5,396 nt of DNA from Methylobacterium sp. (GTDB taxonomy: Bacteria > Pseudomonadota > Alphaproteobacteria > Rhizobiales > Beijerinckiaceae): assembly GCA_021154065.1 (NCBI GenBank), contig JAJKJG010000132.1, forward strand, positions 1-5,396, in the 5' to 3' direction. Below the pieces are notes generated by a model. It saw only the letters and a program-made list of their open reading frames with translations. It did no database searches and was not told the DNA's origin. Made by a program: the position numbers and the translations under genes. Below are positions 1 through 5,396 of this stretch, piece by piece (position 1 is the stretch's first letter; each line of letters opens with the position of its first letter).

Positions 1-1
1 A

Positions 2-1231
2 ATTCTGACCGAGCGGGGCTTCGTCCACCAGTGCTCCGATCCGGACGGCCTCGACGTGCTCGCCCGCACGGGCGGCCTCACGGCCTATGTGGGCTACGAT
101 TGCACGGCCCCGTCGCTCCACGTCGGCAGCTTGGTCTCGATCATGATGCTGCATTGGCTCCAGCAGACAGGCGGGAAGCCGATCGTGCTCATGGGCGGCG
201 GCACCACGCAGGTCGGCGACCCCTCCGGGCGCGACGAGAGCCGAAAGCTCCTCACCGTCGAGCAGATCGAAGCCAACAAGGCGGGCATCCGGCAGGCGTT
301 CGCCGCGTTCATCCGCTTCGGCGCGGGCGAGACCGACGCCGTGATGGCCGACAACGCCGAATGGCTCGCGCCCCTCAACTACATCGACTTCCTGCGCGAC
401 GTGGGCCGGCATTTCTCGGTCAACAACATGCTGACCTTCGACTCGGTGCGGATGCGGCTCGACCGCGAGCAGCCGCTGTCCTTCATCGAGTTCAACTACA
501 TGATCCTGCAAGCCTACGACTTCGTGGAGCTGGCGCGGCGGTACGGCTGCCGGCTGCAGATGGGCGGCTCGGACCAGTGGGGCAACATCGTCAACGGCAT
601 CGACCTCGGCCGCCGCATGGGCGCGCCGCAGCTTTACGCGCTCACCTGTCCGCTGATGACCACGGCCTCCGGCGCCAAGATGGGCAAGACGGCCGCCGAT
701 GCTGTGTGGCTCAACGCCGACATGCTGAGCCCCTACGATTACTGGCAGTTCTGGCGCAACACGGAGGACGCGGACGTCGGCCGTTTCCTCCGGCTCTTCA
801 CCACTCTGCCGATGAACGAGGCCGCGCGGCTGGAGGCGTTGCAGGGCGCAGAGATCAACGAGGCCAAAAAGGTGCTCGCGACCGAGGCGACAGCGCTGCT
901 GCACGGCCGCGCGGCCGCCGAGCAGGCGGCCGAGACGGCGCGCAAGACGTTCGAGCAGGGCGCACTGGCGGAGGATCTGCCGACCGTGGAGGCGTCGCGG
1001 GCCGTGCTGGACACCGGGCTCGGCGTCCTGACCGCGTTCGGGCCGGACTACGCGGGGCTCGTGTCCTCGACGAGCGAGGCGCGGCGGCAGATCAAGAGCG
1101 GGGGCCTCAAAGTCAACGACCGGACCGTCACCGACGAGCGGGCCGTGCTGCGCGCGGACGACCTTACCCCGGAGGGCGTCATCAAGTTGTCGTTCGGCAA
1201 GAAGCGGCATGTACTCCTGCGCGCCACTTAA
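2..1231 (+). CDS. tyrS: Tyrosine--tRNA ligase (TyrRS), 5'-truncated by the window edge
   Basis: This cytoplasmic class Ic aminoacyl-tRNA synthetase activates tyrosine with ATP and loads it onto tRNA-Tyr. The frame is open from the left edge, and 409 codons are visible against a usual length near 417-420, so only about ten N-terminal residues are missing. The first visible residues, [11 protein letters not shown], match the conserved TyrRS start region. Counting from the first visible codon, the ATP-binding HIGH-type motif is HVGS at residues 40-43. Tyrosine-pocket residues Y166, Q170 and D173 lie in the [10 protein letters not shown] segment, and D191/Q192 lie in GSDQWGN. The KMSKS-type loop is KMGKT at 226-230. 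The last 55 or so residues form an S4 RNA-binding domain that includes [12 protein letters not shown]. The fourth HIGH position is Ser and the KMSKS loop is KMGKT; both are, as far as I know, normal variants for alphaproteobacterial TyrRS. Every key residue is present and the gene looks functional. It ends 11 bp before the stop of the convergent AsmA-like gene. Its promoter lies outside the window. Confidence 0.97.
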   Translation: MLTERGFVHQCSDPDGLDVLARTGGLTAYVGYDCTAPSLHVGSLVSIMMLHWLQQTGGKPIVLMGGGTTQVGDPSGRDESRKLLTVEQIEANKAGIRQAFAAFIRFGAGETDAVMADNAEWLAPLNYIDFLRDVGRHFSVNNMLTFDSVRMRLDREQPLSFIEFNYMILQAYDFVELARRYGCRLQMGGSDQWGNIVNGIDLGRRMGAPQLYALTCPLMTTASGAKMGKTAADAVWLNADMLSPYDYWQFWRNTEDADVGRFLRLFTTLPMNEAARLEALQGAEINEAKKVLATEATALLHGRAAAEQAAETARKTFEQGALAEDLPTVEASRAVLDTGLGVLTAFGPDYAGLVSSTSEARRQIKSGGLKVNDRTVTDERAVLRADDLTPEGVIKLSFGKKRHVLLRAT

Positions 1232-1236
1232 GGCGT

Positions 1237-1266
1237 CCGCCCTCAACGCTCGGTCTGTTGAGGCGG
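1237..1266. terminator. Candidate bidirectional terminator hairpin between convergent genes
   Basis: The left arm at 1237-1247 (CCGCCCTCAAC) pairs with the right arm at 1257-1266 (GTTGAGGCGG). This gives ten base pairs with one bulged C (1240) and a 9-nt loop at 1248-1256. The structure begins 6 bp after the tyrS stop and covers the stop and last codons of the AsmA-like gene, so it is placed to end transcripts from both sides. No clear U tract follows on either strand, so it is not a textbook intrinsic terminator. It could instead stabilise 3' ends or act with Rho. Location and stem strength support the call; function is inferred. Confidence 0.45.
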
Positions 1267-4200
1267 TGCGGCGCTCGCGGCATCGCCGGCCCCGAACAGC
1301 TTCCGGAGGAAGCCCGGCGCCACGGCCGACAATGGATTGACGGTCAGAGTCGGCGATGTCGCGGCTCCCGATACGCGGAAGTTGATCGCGAACAGCCCCT
1401 CGTTCTCGCCACCCCCGAGCAAAGGGCCAACGAGCGGCACTTGCGCGAAAACGTTGTTGAGGCCGTAGGCCGGAACGAACGTGCCCGCGATGTCGGCCCG
1501 ATCGCGGCCGTAATCGATCCAGCCGCCGAGGGTGAAGCCGACCTGCATGCCCGCGATCACGGCGTCGCGGAACTCGATCCGGCTTGCGGCGCGCGTGAAC
1601 TCGGCCCTGAGCCTTGTGAACGCCACCTCGCCGCCCTCAAGCCGCGACGCCGGCGAGCCGGCCGGCATCGTCGCGGCGGGTTGCTCCGCCGCGATCCGGC
1701 GCAACGCCGGCTCGTTGCGCAGGGCGAAACTCTCGACCGACACGGTCCCGACCTGCGGCGTATCGCCAAGCGAGGCTTGCAGAGTGAGCGCGCCGCCGAT
1801 CATCCGTTTGTAAATATCGGCGAAGCGGAGCGTCGCCCCAGCGTCCTCCGATTGGAGAACAAGGACCGGCGCGCCGCGTGCTCCGCGCGTGGTCTGGGCG
1901 CTCACCGGGGCGCTCCTGAACCGCCCGGCCAATTGCAATTGACGCAGCTCCCGGTTGCGCGTCGAGGCCTTGATGGTCGCGTTCGTCAGGACTTCGTCGT
2001 TATGGCCCGTCAGAATGTTGACCGCGAAGTCGAGATCGAGATCGCGCTGATGGCCCGTGCTTGCGGAACTCGCCGAAGAAGCGGTCAAGGCGCGGATCAT
2101 CGGCCGCGCGTCCGCCACGTTGCCGCGGACGATCACGCGGTAGGCGCCGTTGCTGCGCTCGACCTGAGCGCGCATGTCGTCGCCGGGCGAAAGCTTGAAG
2201 CTCGACAGATCCGCCTTTTCAAGGCTCCCGTCGCCCGAGAGCGCGACGACGCCGCGGAGTTGCACGGGACCGCTGTCGAGCGTGAGATCGCGCAACTCGG
2301 CCCCCGAGCCGGCCTCAGCGATCGTGAAGGCGAGGCGTCCAGGCCGTCCGGCCGGCTTGGTCCAGCCTGGAAGGAGGTTGTCGATGATGGCCTTGGTCAG
2401 GTCCGCCTCGACCCGTGGAGCGCCTTTCACGGTCTTGCCGAGCGGCAGGGAGACCCGAACCGGCAAGGGCCCCGTCAGTTGCGAGCCGAACGATAAACCT
2501 TTCTTGGCGCGGGCCGCCTCGTCCATCGTGAGCGACACGACCGCCTCGCCGGAACCGCCGGAAGGTTGACGCACGTCGATGGTCGCCGGACCGCCGGCGA
2601 GCCGCCCGCCGCCCCGGATCGCCAGGCCGCCGTTCTGGTAGCCGACCGAGAGGCTGGCGCCTTCGAGCCGATCCTTCCCGAAGACCTTGTCGATCGTCAG
2701 ATCGGACAGAGCGCCGGTCACGGAGATGGGAAGATCCTGAAGGTCCGGGATGTTCTTGATCGTGAGCGGAATGTTCACCCGCAGATCCGCCCGGCCCTTC
2801 ATGGCGGAGGGGTCGATGTCGAGGTGGGCAAGGTCGCGCATCAAGGGCGCGTGCAGAAGCGATCCGAGGGCGTCGGCTCCGCCGTCCAGCCGGAATCCGA
2901 TGCGGGCGATCGTATCCTTCGGCCAGTAGTTGGCCATGCCGAACGAGCCCTCGCTGATCGCGAGGGTCCGTCCATCGGGCATCTGCACGCGCGCGCTCGA
3001 AGCCTGGAGGGACGCCGTCGTGCCGGTGACGGTCCCGCTGACGGCGGCGCGCGAGAGCGGCGGCAAGCCCTCGGCGACGGCGAGTTCGGCGTCGCGCAGC
3101 GCGAAGTCGATCTTGACGGCCTCGTCCGGAATCGGCCCGCCATTGGCTCCCTTGACGATCTCGCTCGCCGTCATCCTGACTGCGATGTTCACGGTCTCGG
3201 CGAGGCCGGCGTGAAGGTTCTGGCCAAGATAATGGCGCACCGGCACCGCGATCGCCTCCGGCCACAGGCGCAGGGCGGTGCGGGCCTCGACCCCGGTTCC
3301 ACGGATGGCGATGTTGACGCCGCCCTGATCCGCCGGCGTCCGCAGCGTCCCGCTCAGTTCGGCGTCGAGCGTCGGCCCGCGCATGGCGAGCCGCTCGACC
3401 ACGAAGCCGCCGCCCTCGCCTCCGGTGACGCTGGCCTCGATTGCGTCGACCTGAACCGGAGGGTCGTGCCCGGAGGCCCCGCTCAACACCGCATCGCGTC
3501 CTGCGAGCACGGCCCGCCAGCCCTGATCGGTCGCCGTCAAGGCGCCTTGCAGGCGGACGCGCGTCGCCCCGGCCGTAAAGGCGAGATCGCTCAGGGCCAG
3601 CGCACGCCCGGCTTCGTTCCAGGACGCATCCGCCGAGGCGGTCTCGACGCGAATGGGCGGCATATCCTTGTCGTCGATCTGAACTTCGCCGGAGCTGGCG
3701 TTCAGACGGCCGTTCAGGCGTTCGATGCGCCCGTCCGAAACCGACGCCTCGACCCGGCCCGACAGCTTGACATCGGTCCAGCCCGGAAAAGCCGCCGAGC
3801 CGGAGAGGAGCAGCAAATCCTCGACCGGCATCGCCTCCGCCACGATCGTCCCGACGCGACGGCCATCCGCCATGGCTTCGACCTCGCCGTTTAATCGCCA
3901 GACCCCGCGCGGCCCTTCCAAGGTCAGGTCGAACCGGCGCGCCTGCGCGGATGCGCGCTCGAACCGGGCGTCCACGCGGCTGAACCCGACGCGCTCCCGC
4001 TGTTGAGCGTCGATGAGGGTCAGGCGCGCGTTGGTCAGCCGCGCCTGATCGAGCGCTCCCACGATGTTGCCGCGTTCGAGAGCGAGATCGAACAAGGACG
4101 CGACCGCCAGCGACAGGGAAGACGGCTGGGACGCCCCCTCGTTTGAGGACGGCGCGCGCGGCGGCTCCTCGGCGACCGCGCCGCTCTCAGGCGGCTGGCT

Positions 4201-4683
4201 CGCCGCCGCTTCCTCCGCCGGAATGAACGACAGCGATCCGTCGGGGTTGATCGACGCGCGCAGATGCAGGTCGCGCAGTTCGACCAAGCGCGGCTGAAGG
4301 CTGCCGCTCATCAGCGACACCGCATCAAGGCTGACGACGGCGTAGGGCGCGCGCAGGACCAGGACGCCTTCGGGATTGCGGACTGTGAGCCCGGCTGTCC
4401 GCAGAGCCGGCGAGCCGGCTTCAAGCTGGAGGGCCGTGTCGTTGAGCGACACGCTCCAGCCCGGCCCGATGCGGTCCGCCAGACTTTTCGCGACTTGGTC
4501 GGCGAGTCCCTCGAAGTCGAGCGGCCCCGCGCTCAGCCTGAGATAAAGAAGGCCTGCCGCGAGCCCCAGCACGGCGATGAAGCCGGCCTTGACATAGAGA
4601 GCCCCCCGCAGCATGCGGCCGAGCATGACGCGTCGGCGACGGCGTCGCACGGGGCGCAGCAAGGGGCTCGGGGGGTGCTTCAT
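1243..4683 (-). CDS. AsmA-like / DUF3971 (YhdP-type) inner-membrane-anchored envelope protein, 1146 aa
   Basis: The N-terminus is short, cytoplasmic and very basic (six arginines at 13-18). A single membrane segment follows at about residues 33-50, then more than 1090 residues that should face the periplasm. Residues 51-155 resemble the AsmA-type N-terminal region. A Pro/Glu/Ser/Ala-rich linker lies at about 156-190. The middle, about 430-720, fits DUF3971: W474 begins WPEAIAVPVRHYLGQNL, and ANYWPKD and a GALSDLTIDKVFGKDRLEG segment follow. The C-terminus, about 850-1130, looks like the AsmA-like C-terminal domain, with GLNNVFAQVPLVGPLLGG and LTVNPLSAVAPGFLRKLFG near the end. Long alternating hydrophobic strands fit the beta-groove fold of this superfamily (TamB, YhdP, AsmA), which carries phospholipid between inner and outer membranes; that role is inferred here. 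No cysteine is present. The ATG at 4683 is the first start after an in-frame stop at 4785-4783, but its Shine-Dalgarno sequence is poor; M20 and M24 are no better. Length is near YhdP (about 1266). Confidence 0.9.
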   Translation of the reverse strand: MKHPPSPLLRPVRRRRRRVMLGRMLRGALYVKAGFIAVLGLAAGLLYLRLSAGPLDFEGLADQVAKSLADRIGPGWSVSLNDTALQLEAGSPALRTAGLTVRNPEGVLVLRAPYAVVSLDAVSLMSGSLQPRLVELRDLHLRASINPDGSLSFIPAEEAAASQPPESGAVAEEPPRAPSSNEGASQPSSLSLAVASLFDLALERGNIVGALDQARLTNARLTLIDAQQRERVGFSRVDARFERASAQARRFDLTLEGPRGVWRLNGEVEAMADGRRVGTIVAEAMPVEDLLLLSGSAAFPGWTDVKLSGRVEASVSDGRIERLNGRLNASSGEVQIDDKDMPPIRVETASADASWNEAGRALALSDLAFTAGATRVRLQGALTATDQGWRAVLAGRDAVLSGASGHDPPVQVDAIEASVTGGEGGGFVVERLAMRGPTLDAELSGTLRTPADQGGVNIAIRGTGVEARTALRLWPEAIAVPVRHYLGQNLHAGLAETVNIAVRMTASEIVKGANGGPIPDEAVKIDFALRDAELAVAEGLPPLSRAAVSGTVTGTTASLQASSARVQMPDGRTLAISEGSFGMANYWPKDTIARIGFRLDGGADALGSLLHAPLMRDLAHLDIDPSAMKGRADLRVNIPLTIKNIPDLQDLPISVTGALSDLTIDKVFGKDRLEGASLSVGYQNGGLAIRGGGRLAGGPATIDVRQPSGGSGEAVVSLTMDEAARAKKGLSFGSQLTGPLPVRVSLPLGKTVKGAPRVEADLTKAIIDNLLPGWTKPAGRPGRLAFTIAEAGSGAELRDLTLDSGPVQLRGVVALSGDGSLEKADLSSFKLSPGDDMRAQVERSNGAYRVIVRGNVADARPMIRALTASSASSASTGHQRDLDLDFAVNILTGHNDEVLTNATIKASTRNRELRQLQLAGRFRSAPVSAQTTRGARGAPVLVLQSEDAGATLRFADIYKRMIGGALTLQASLGDTPQVGTVSVESFALRNEPALRRIAAEQPAATMPAGSPASRLEGGEVAFTRLRAEFTRAASRIEFRDAVIAGMQVGFTLGGWIDYGRDRADIAGTFVPAYGLNNVFAQVPLVGPLLGGGENEGLFAINFRVSGAATSPTLTVNPLSAVAPGFLRKLFGAGDAASAAPPQQTER

Positions 4684-4706
4684 CCGCGGTGGTCGGGTTG
4701 GATCCT

Positions 4707-4720
4707 GCGGCTCAGGCCGC
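4707..4720 (-). other. Tetraloop hairpin on the stop codon of the small leader frame
   Basis: On the + strand GCGGC (4707-4711) and GCCGC (4716-4720) are perfect complements around a 4-nt loop (4712-4715). In the - strand transcript the loop contains the UGA stop of the 28-codon frame. The hairpin lies 23 nt upstream of the AsmA-like start codon. No U run follows, so it is not a clear terminator. It may be a weak attenuator or pause site, or a chance product of high GC. Confidence 0.3.
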
Positions 4721-4798
4721 GACGTCCGAAAGCTGGCGAAGGGCTTTAGCCGATCGCTCCGCTTCTGCGAAACGATGTTTGCTTAGAGCCGCTTTCAT
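4712..4798 (-). CDS. Possible 28-aa leader peptide or small protein upstream of the AsmA-like gene
   Basis: An ATG at 4798-4796 opens 28 codons ending in TGA at 4714-4712. The peptide begins MKAALSKHRFAEAERSAKAL and ends in DVAA. It is rich in Ala, Lys, Arg and Glu, has no membrane segment or cysteine, and could form one amphipathic helix. I recognise no family. The best support is an AGGAGA Shine-Dalgarno sequence 5 nt upstream, far better than that of the large gene, which starts 28 nt downstream on the same strand. Against it, only about 15 of 28 third positions are G or C, while the neighbouring genes are nearly saturated (19 of the first 20 codons in the peroxiredoxin gene). That fits a leader peptide or non-coding regulatory DNA better than an old conserved protein. 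It may couple translation to the AsmA-like gene, or be chance. Confidence 0.35.
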   Translation of the reverse strand: MKAALSKHRFAEAERSAKALRQLSDVAA

Positions 4799-4820
4799 CA
4801 ATTTCTCCTAAAGCCTTCGC
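4736..4820. repeat. 13-bp bulged inverted repeat spanning the small leader frame start
   Basis: The left arm at 4736-4749 (GCGAAGGGCTTTAG) and the right arm at 4808-4820 (CTAAAGCCTTCGC) form 13 base pairs with a single bulged G at 4741, around a 58-nt spacer. In the - strand transcript the first arm touches the Shine-Dalgarno sequence of the 28-codon frame and the second arm lies within its codons 17-21, so translation would open the helix. In a + strand transcript the same helix would form in the peroxiredoxin leader if transcription starts upstream of 4736. It could also be a DNA binding site, though the arms are far apart for one dimeric regulator. Confidence 0.55.
4804..4809 (-). promoter_or_regulatory. 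Ribosome binding site of the 28-codon frame
   Basis: The - strand reads AGGAGA, then AATTG, then ATG at 4798. This is a close match to the anti-Shine-Dalgarno complement at ideal spacing, and it is the main reason for taking the small frame seriously. Its first bases overlap the inverted-repeat arm at 4808-4820, so pairing could partly hide it. Confidence 0.55.
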
Positions 4821-4830
4821 AATCCGACGA

Positions 4831-4838
4831 AAGGAAGG
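4831..4838 (+). promoter_or_regulatory. Ribosome binding site of the peroxiredoxin gene
   Basis: AAGGAAGG lies 7 nt before the ATG at 4846 and fixes that start; no in-frame start codon is visible upstream in the leader. Its second half (GAAGGC, 4834-4839) is complementary to GCCTTC at 4813-4818, so it could be masked in a local 6-bp hairpin. Confidence 0.75.
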
Positions 4839-4845
4839 CAAATCC

Positions 4846-5307
4846 ATGCTGCGCCCCGGCGACGCCGCCCCGCCGTTCTCGCTGCCTGCGACCGGCGGCC
4901 GGGAGATCAGCCTCTCGGATCTCAAGGGCTGGATGGTCGTGCTCTACTTCTATCCCAAGGACGACACCAGCGGATGCACCCGAGAGGCGCAGGATTTCGA
5001 CGGCTTGCGGGACGCGTTCGCGGCCTGCGGCACCGAGGTGATCGGCGTGTCGGCGGACAGCCTGGCGAGCCACGACAAGTTCAGGACGAAATACGGCCTC
5101 GACCTGACCCTCGCTTCCGACGAAGCCAGGGACGCGCTCGAAGCCTACGGCGTCTGGGTCGAGAAAAGCATGTACGGGCGCAAATACATGGGCGTGGAGC
5201 GTTCCACCTTCCTGATCGACCGCGAGGGGCGCATCGCGCGGGTCTGGCGCAAGGTGAAGGTGCCGGGCCACGCCCAGGAGGTTTTGGAAGCGGCGCAGGC
5301 GCTCTGA
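4846..5307 (+). CDS. bcp: Bcp/PrxQ-family thioredoxin-dependent peroxiredoxin, resolving cysteine absent at the usual site
   Basis: This 153-residue thiol peroxidase reduces H2O2 and organic hydroperoxides in the cytoplasm; no signal peptide is visible. The length is typical (E. coli Bcp is 156). The thioredoxin-like fold begins with GDAAPPFSLP at 5-14. The active site is PKDDTSGC: P37, T41 and C44 make the PxxxTxxC motif with C44 as the peroxidatic cysteine. R119 in ERSTFLID is the conserved catalytic arginine. In E. coli-type Bcp the resolving cysteine sits five residues after the peroxidatic one (C45/C50); here that position is Q49. The only other cysteine is C61, in FAACGTEV. The enzyme is therefore either a 1-Cys type, resolved by an external thiol, or uses C61. 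The start is set by an AAGGAAGG ribosome binding site 7 nt upstream. The gene diverges from the AsmA-like gene. OxyR-type control would be plausible, but no site was recognised. Confidence 0.95.
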   Translation: MLRPGDAAPPFSLPATGGREISLSDLKGWMVVLYFYPKDDTSGCTREAQDFDGLRDAFAACGTEVIGVSADSLASHDKFRTKYGLDLTLASDEARDALEAYGVWVEKSMYGRKYMGVERSTFLIDREGRIARVWRKVKVPGHAQEVLEAAQAL

Positions 5308-5349
5308 AGCCGCGCGGGCGCCCCAACCGCTCCCTCCTGGAGATGTTGA

Positions 5350-5365
5350 GACGGCGTGAGCCGTC
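5350..5365 (+). terminator. Small perfect hairpin downstream of the peroxiredoxin gene, possible terminator
   Basis: GACGGC (5350-5355) and GCCGTC (5360-5365) pair perfectly around the GTGA loop, 43 bp after the peroxiredoxin stop. GC-rich sequence (GGGTGAGGGGCGCGCC) follows rather than a U tract, so intrinsic termination is doubtful. The rest of 5308-5396 holds no gene that I can support. The stem plus the G-rich flank could instead belong to a REP-like intergenic repeat. Confidence 0.3.
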
Positions 5366-5396
5366 CGGGTGAGGGGCGCGCCGTTTCCTAATAGGG

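Larger units (their letters stand above)
4684..4845. promoter_or_regulatory. Divergent control region between the AsmA-like gene and the peroxiredoxin gene
   Basis: These 162 bp separate two divergent start codons and should hold the promoters of both genes. The stretch from about 4740 to 4845 is visibly more AT-rich than the coding sequence around it. It contains a possible 28-codon leader frame on the - strand, a ribosome binding site on each strand, a 13-bp inverted repeat and a small hairpin, all listed separately. I looked for -35/-10 pairs on both strands. The best candidates, such as TTGCTT at 4779-4784 on the + strand, had no acceptable -10 partner, so I call no specific promoter. Confidence 0.5.

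Noticed and set aside
1..5. The window begins with AATTC, the end left by EcoRI cutting
   Set aside because: This could mean a cloned fragment, but the bases fit normal TyrRS coding sequence (Ile-Leu-Thr) and five bases are too few to conclude anything.
31..2496. An 821-codon + strand frame crossing tyrS and the opposite strand of the AsmA-like gene
   Set aside because: It runs out of frame through clear TyrRS coding sequence and then antisense to the AsmA-like gene. Its product is Arg/Ala/Gly-rich, as expected of a shadow frame in GC-rich DNA.
2315..3265. A 316-codon - strand frame inside the AsmA-like gene
   Set aside because: It is a shifted frame of the same strand, Arg-rich and without motifs; the 1146-residue frame is intact, so there is no sign of a frameshift.
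2566..3894. A 442-codon + strand frame antisense to the AsmA-like gene
   Set aside because: It has no recognisable domain and the composition of a shadow frame, whereas the opposite strand carries continuous DUF3971-like sequence.
4404..4418. Recurrent GCCGGCGAGCCGGC blocks, here and near 1650, both inside the AsmA-like gene
   Set aside because: Both encode AGSPA-type residues in a GC-saturated gene; two short matches are better explained by codon bias than by a repeat family.
4779..4812. TTGCTT (4779-4784) as a -35 element of the peroxiredoxin promoter
   Set aside because: No acceptable -10 hexamer lies 16-18 bp downstream; the nearest TA-rich stretch is too far away.
4798..5271. A 157-codon - strand frame antisense to the peroxiredoxin gene
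   Set aside because: The + strand encodes an intact peroxiredoxin with catalytic residues and a good ribosome binding site; the antisense frame has no motif.
4974..5372. A 132-codon + strand frame overlapping the end of the peroxiredoxin gene
   Set aside because: It is an Arg/Gly-rich out-of-frame shadow with no ribosome binding site or domain; its extension past 5307 is chance openness in GC-rich sequence.

Overview
The window looks like a piece of core chromosome from a high-GC alphaproteobacterium, most likely in the Hyphomicrobiales (Rhizobiales). The grounds are strong GC bias at third codon positions, a tyrosyl-tRNA synthetase with the HVGS/KMGKT signature variants, and a peroxiredoxin next to a DUF3971/AsmA-like giant protein. 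I see no insertion sequence, phage gene, tRNA, rRNA or CRISPR array. The genus is not determined.

Layout, left to right. (1) The 3' portion of tyrS on the + strand runs in from the left edge to 1231, missing only about the first ten residues. (2) After 11 bp comes the stop codon of a convergent gene on the - strand; a bulged 10-bp hairpin sits across that stop and could end both transcripts. (3) Positions 1243-4683 on the - strand encode a 1146-residue inner-membrane-anchored AsmA-like protein with a DUF3971 (YhdP-type) middle, probably a bridge-like envelope lipid-transport or homeostasis protein. (4) Positions 4684-4845 separate it from a divergent gene. (5) Positions 4846-5307 on the + strand encode a Bcp/PrxQ-type peroxiredoxin. 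(6) The last 89 bp hold no gene, only a small perfect hairpin and a GC-rich tail that might be a dispersed repeat.

The three recognisable genes do housekeeping jobs: translation, envelope maintenance and peroxide defence. Nothing shows that they act in one pathway, and their orientations (convergent, then divergent) mean they are not one operon.

The least ordinary part is the 162-bp divergent control region. On the AsmA side it contains a 28-codon reading frame (4798-4712, - strand) behind a near-perfect Shine-Dalgarno sequence. A 13-bp bulged inverted repeat overlaps that Shine-Dalgarno sequence and has its second arm inside the small frame. A 5-bp tetraloop hairpin sits exactly on the small frame's stop codon. 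On the peroxiredoxin side, the same right arm of the inverted repeat can instead pair with the peroxiredoxin ribosome binding site. This resembles a leader-peptide or attenuator arrangement but rests on sequence inspection alone. The other notable point is that the peroxiredoxin lacks the usual resolving cysteine five residues after its catalytic cysteine.
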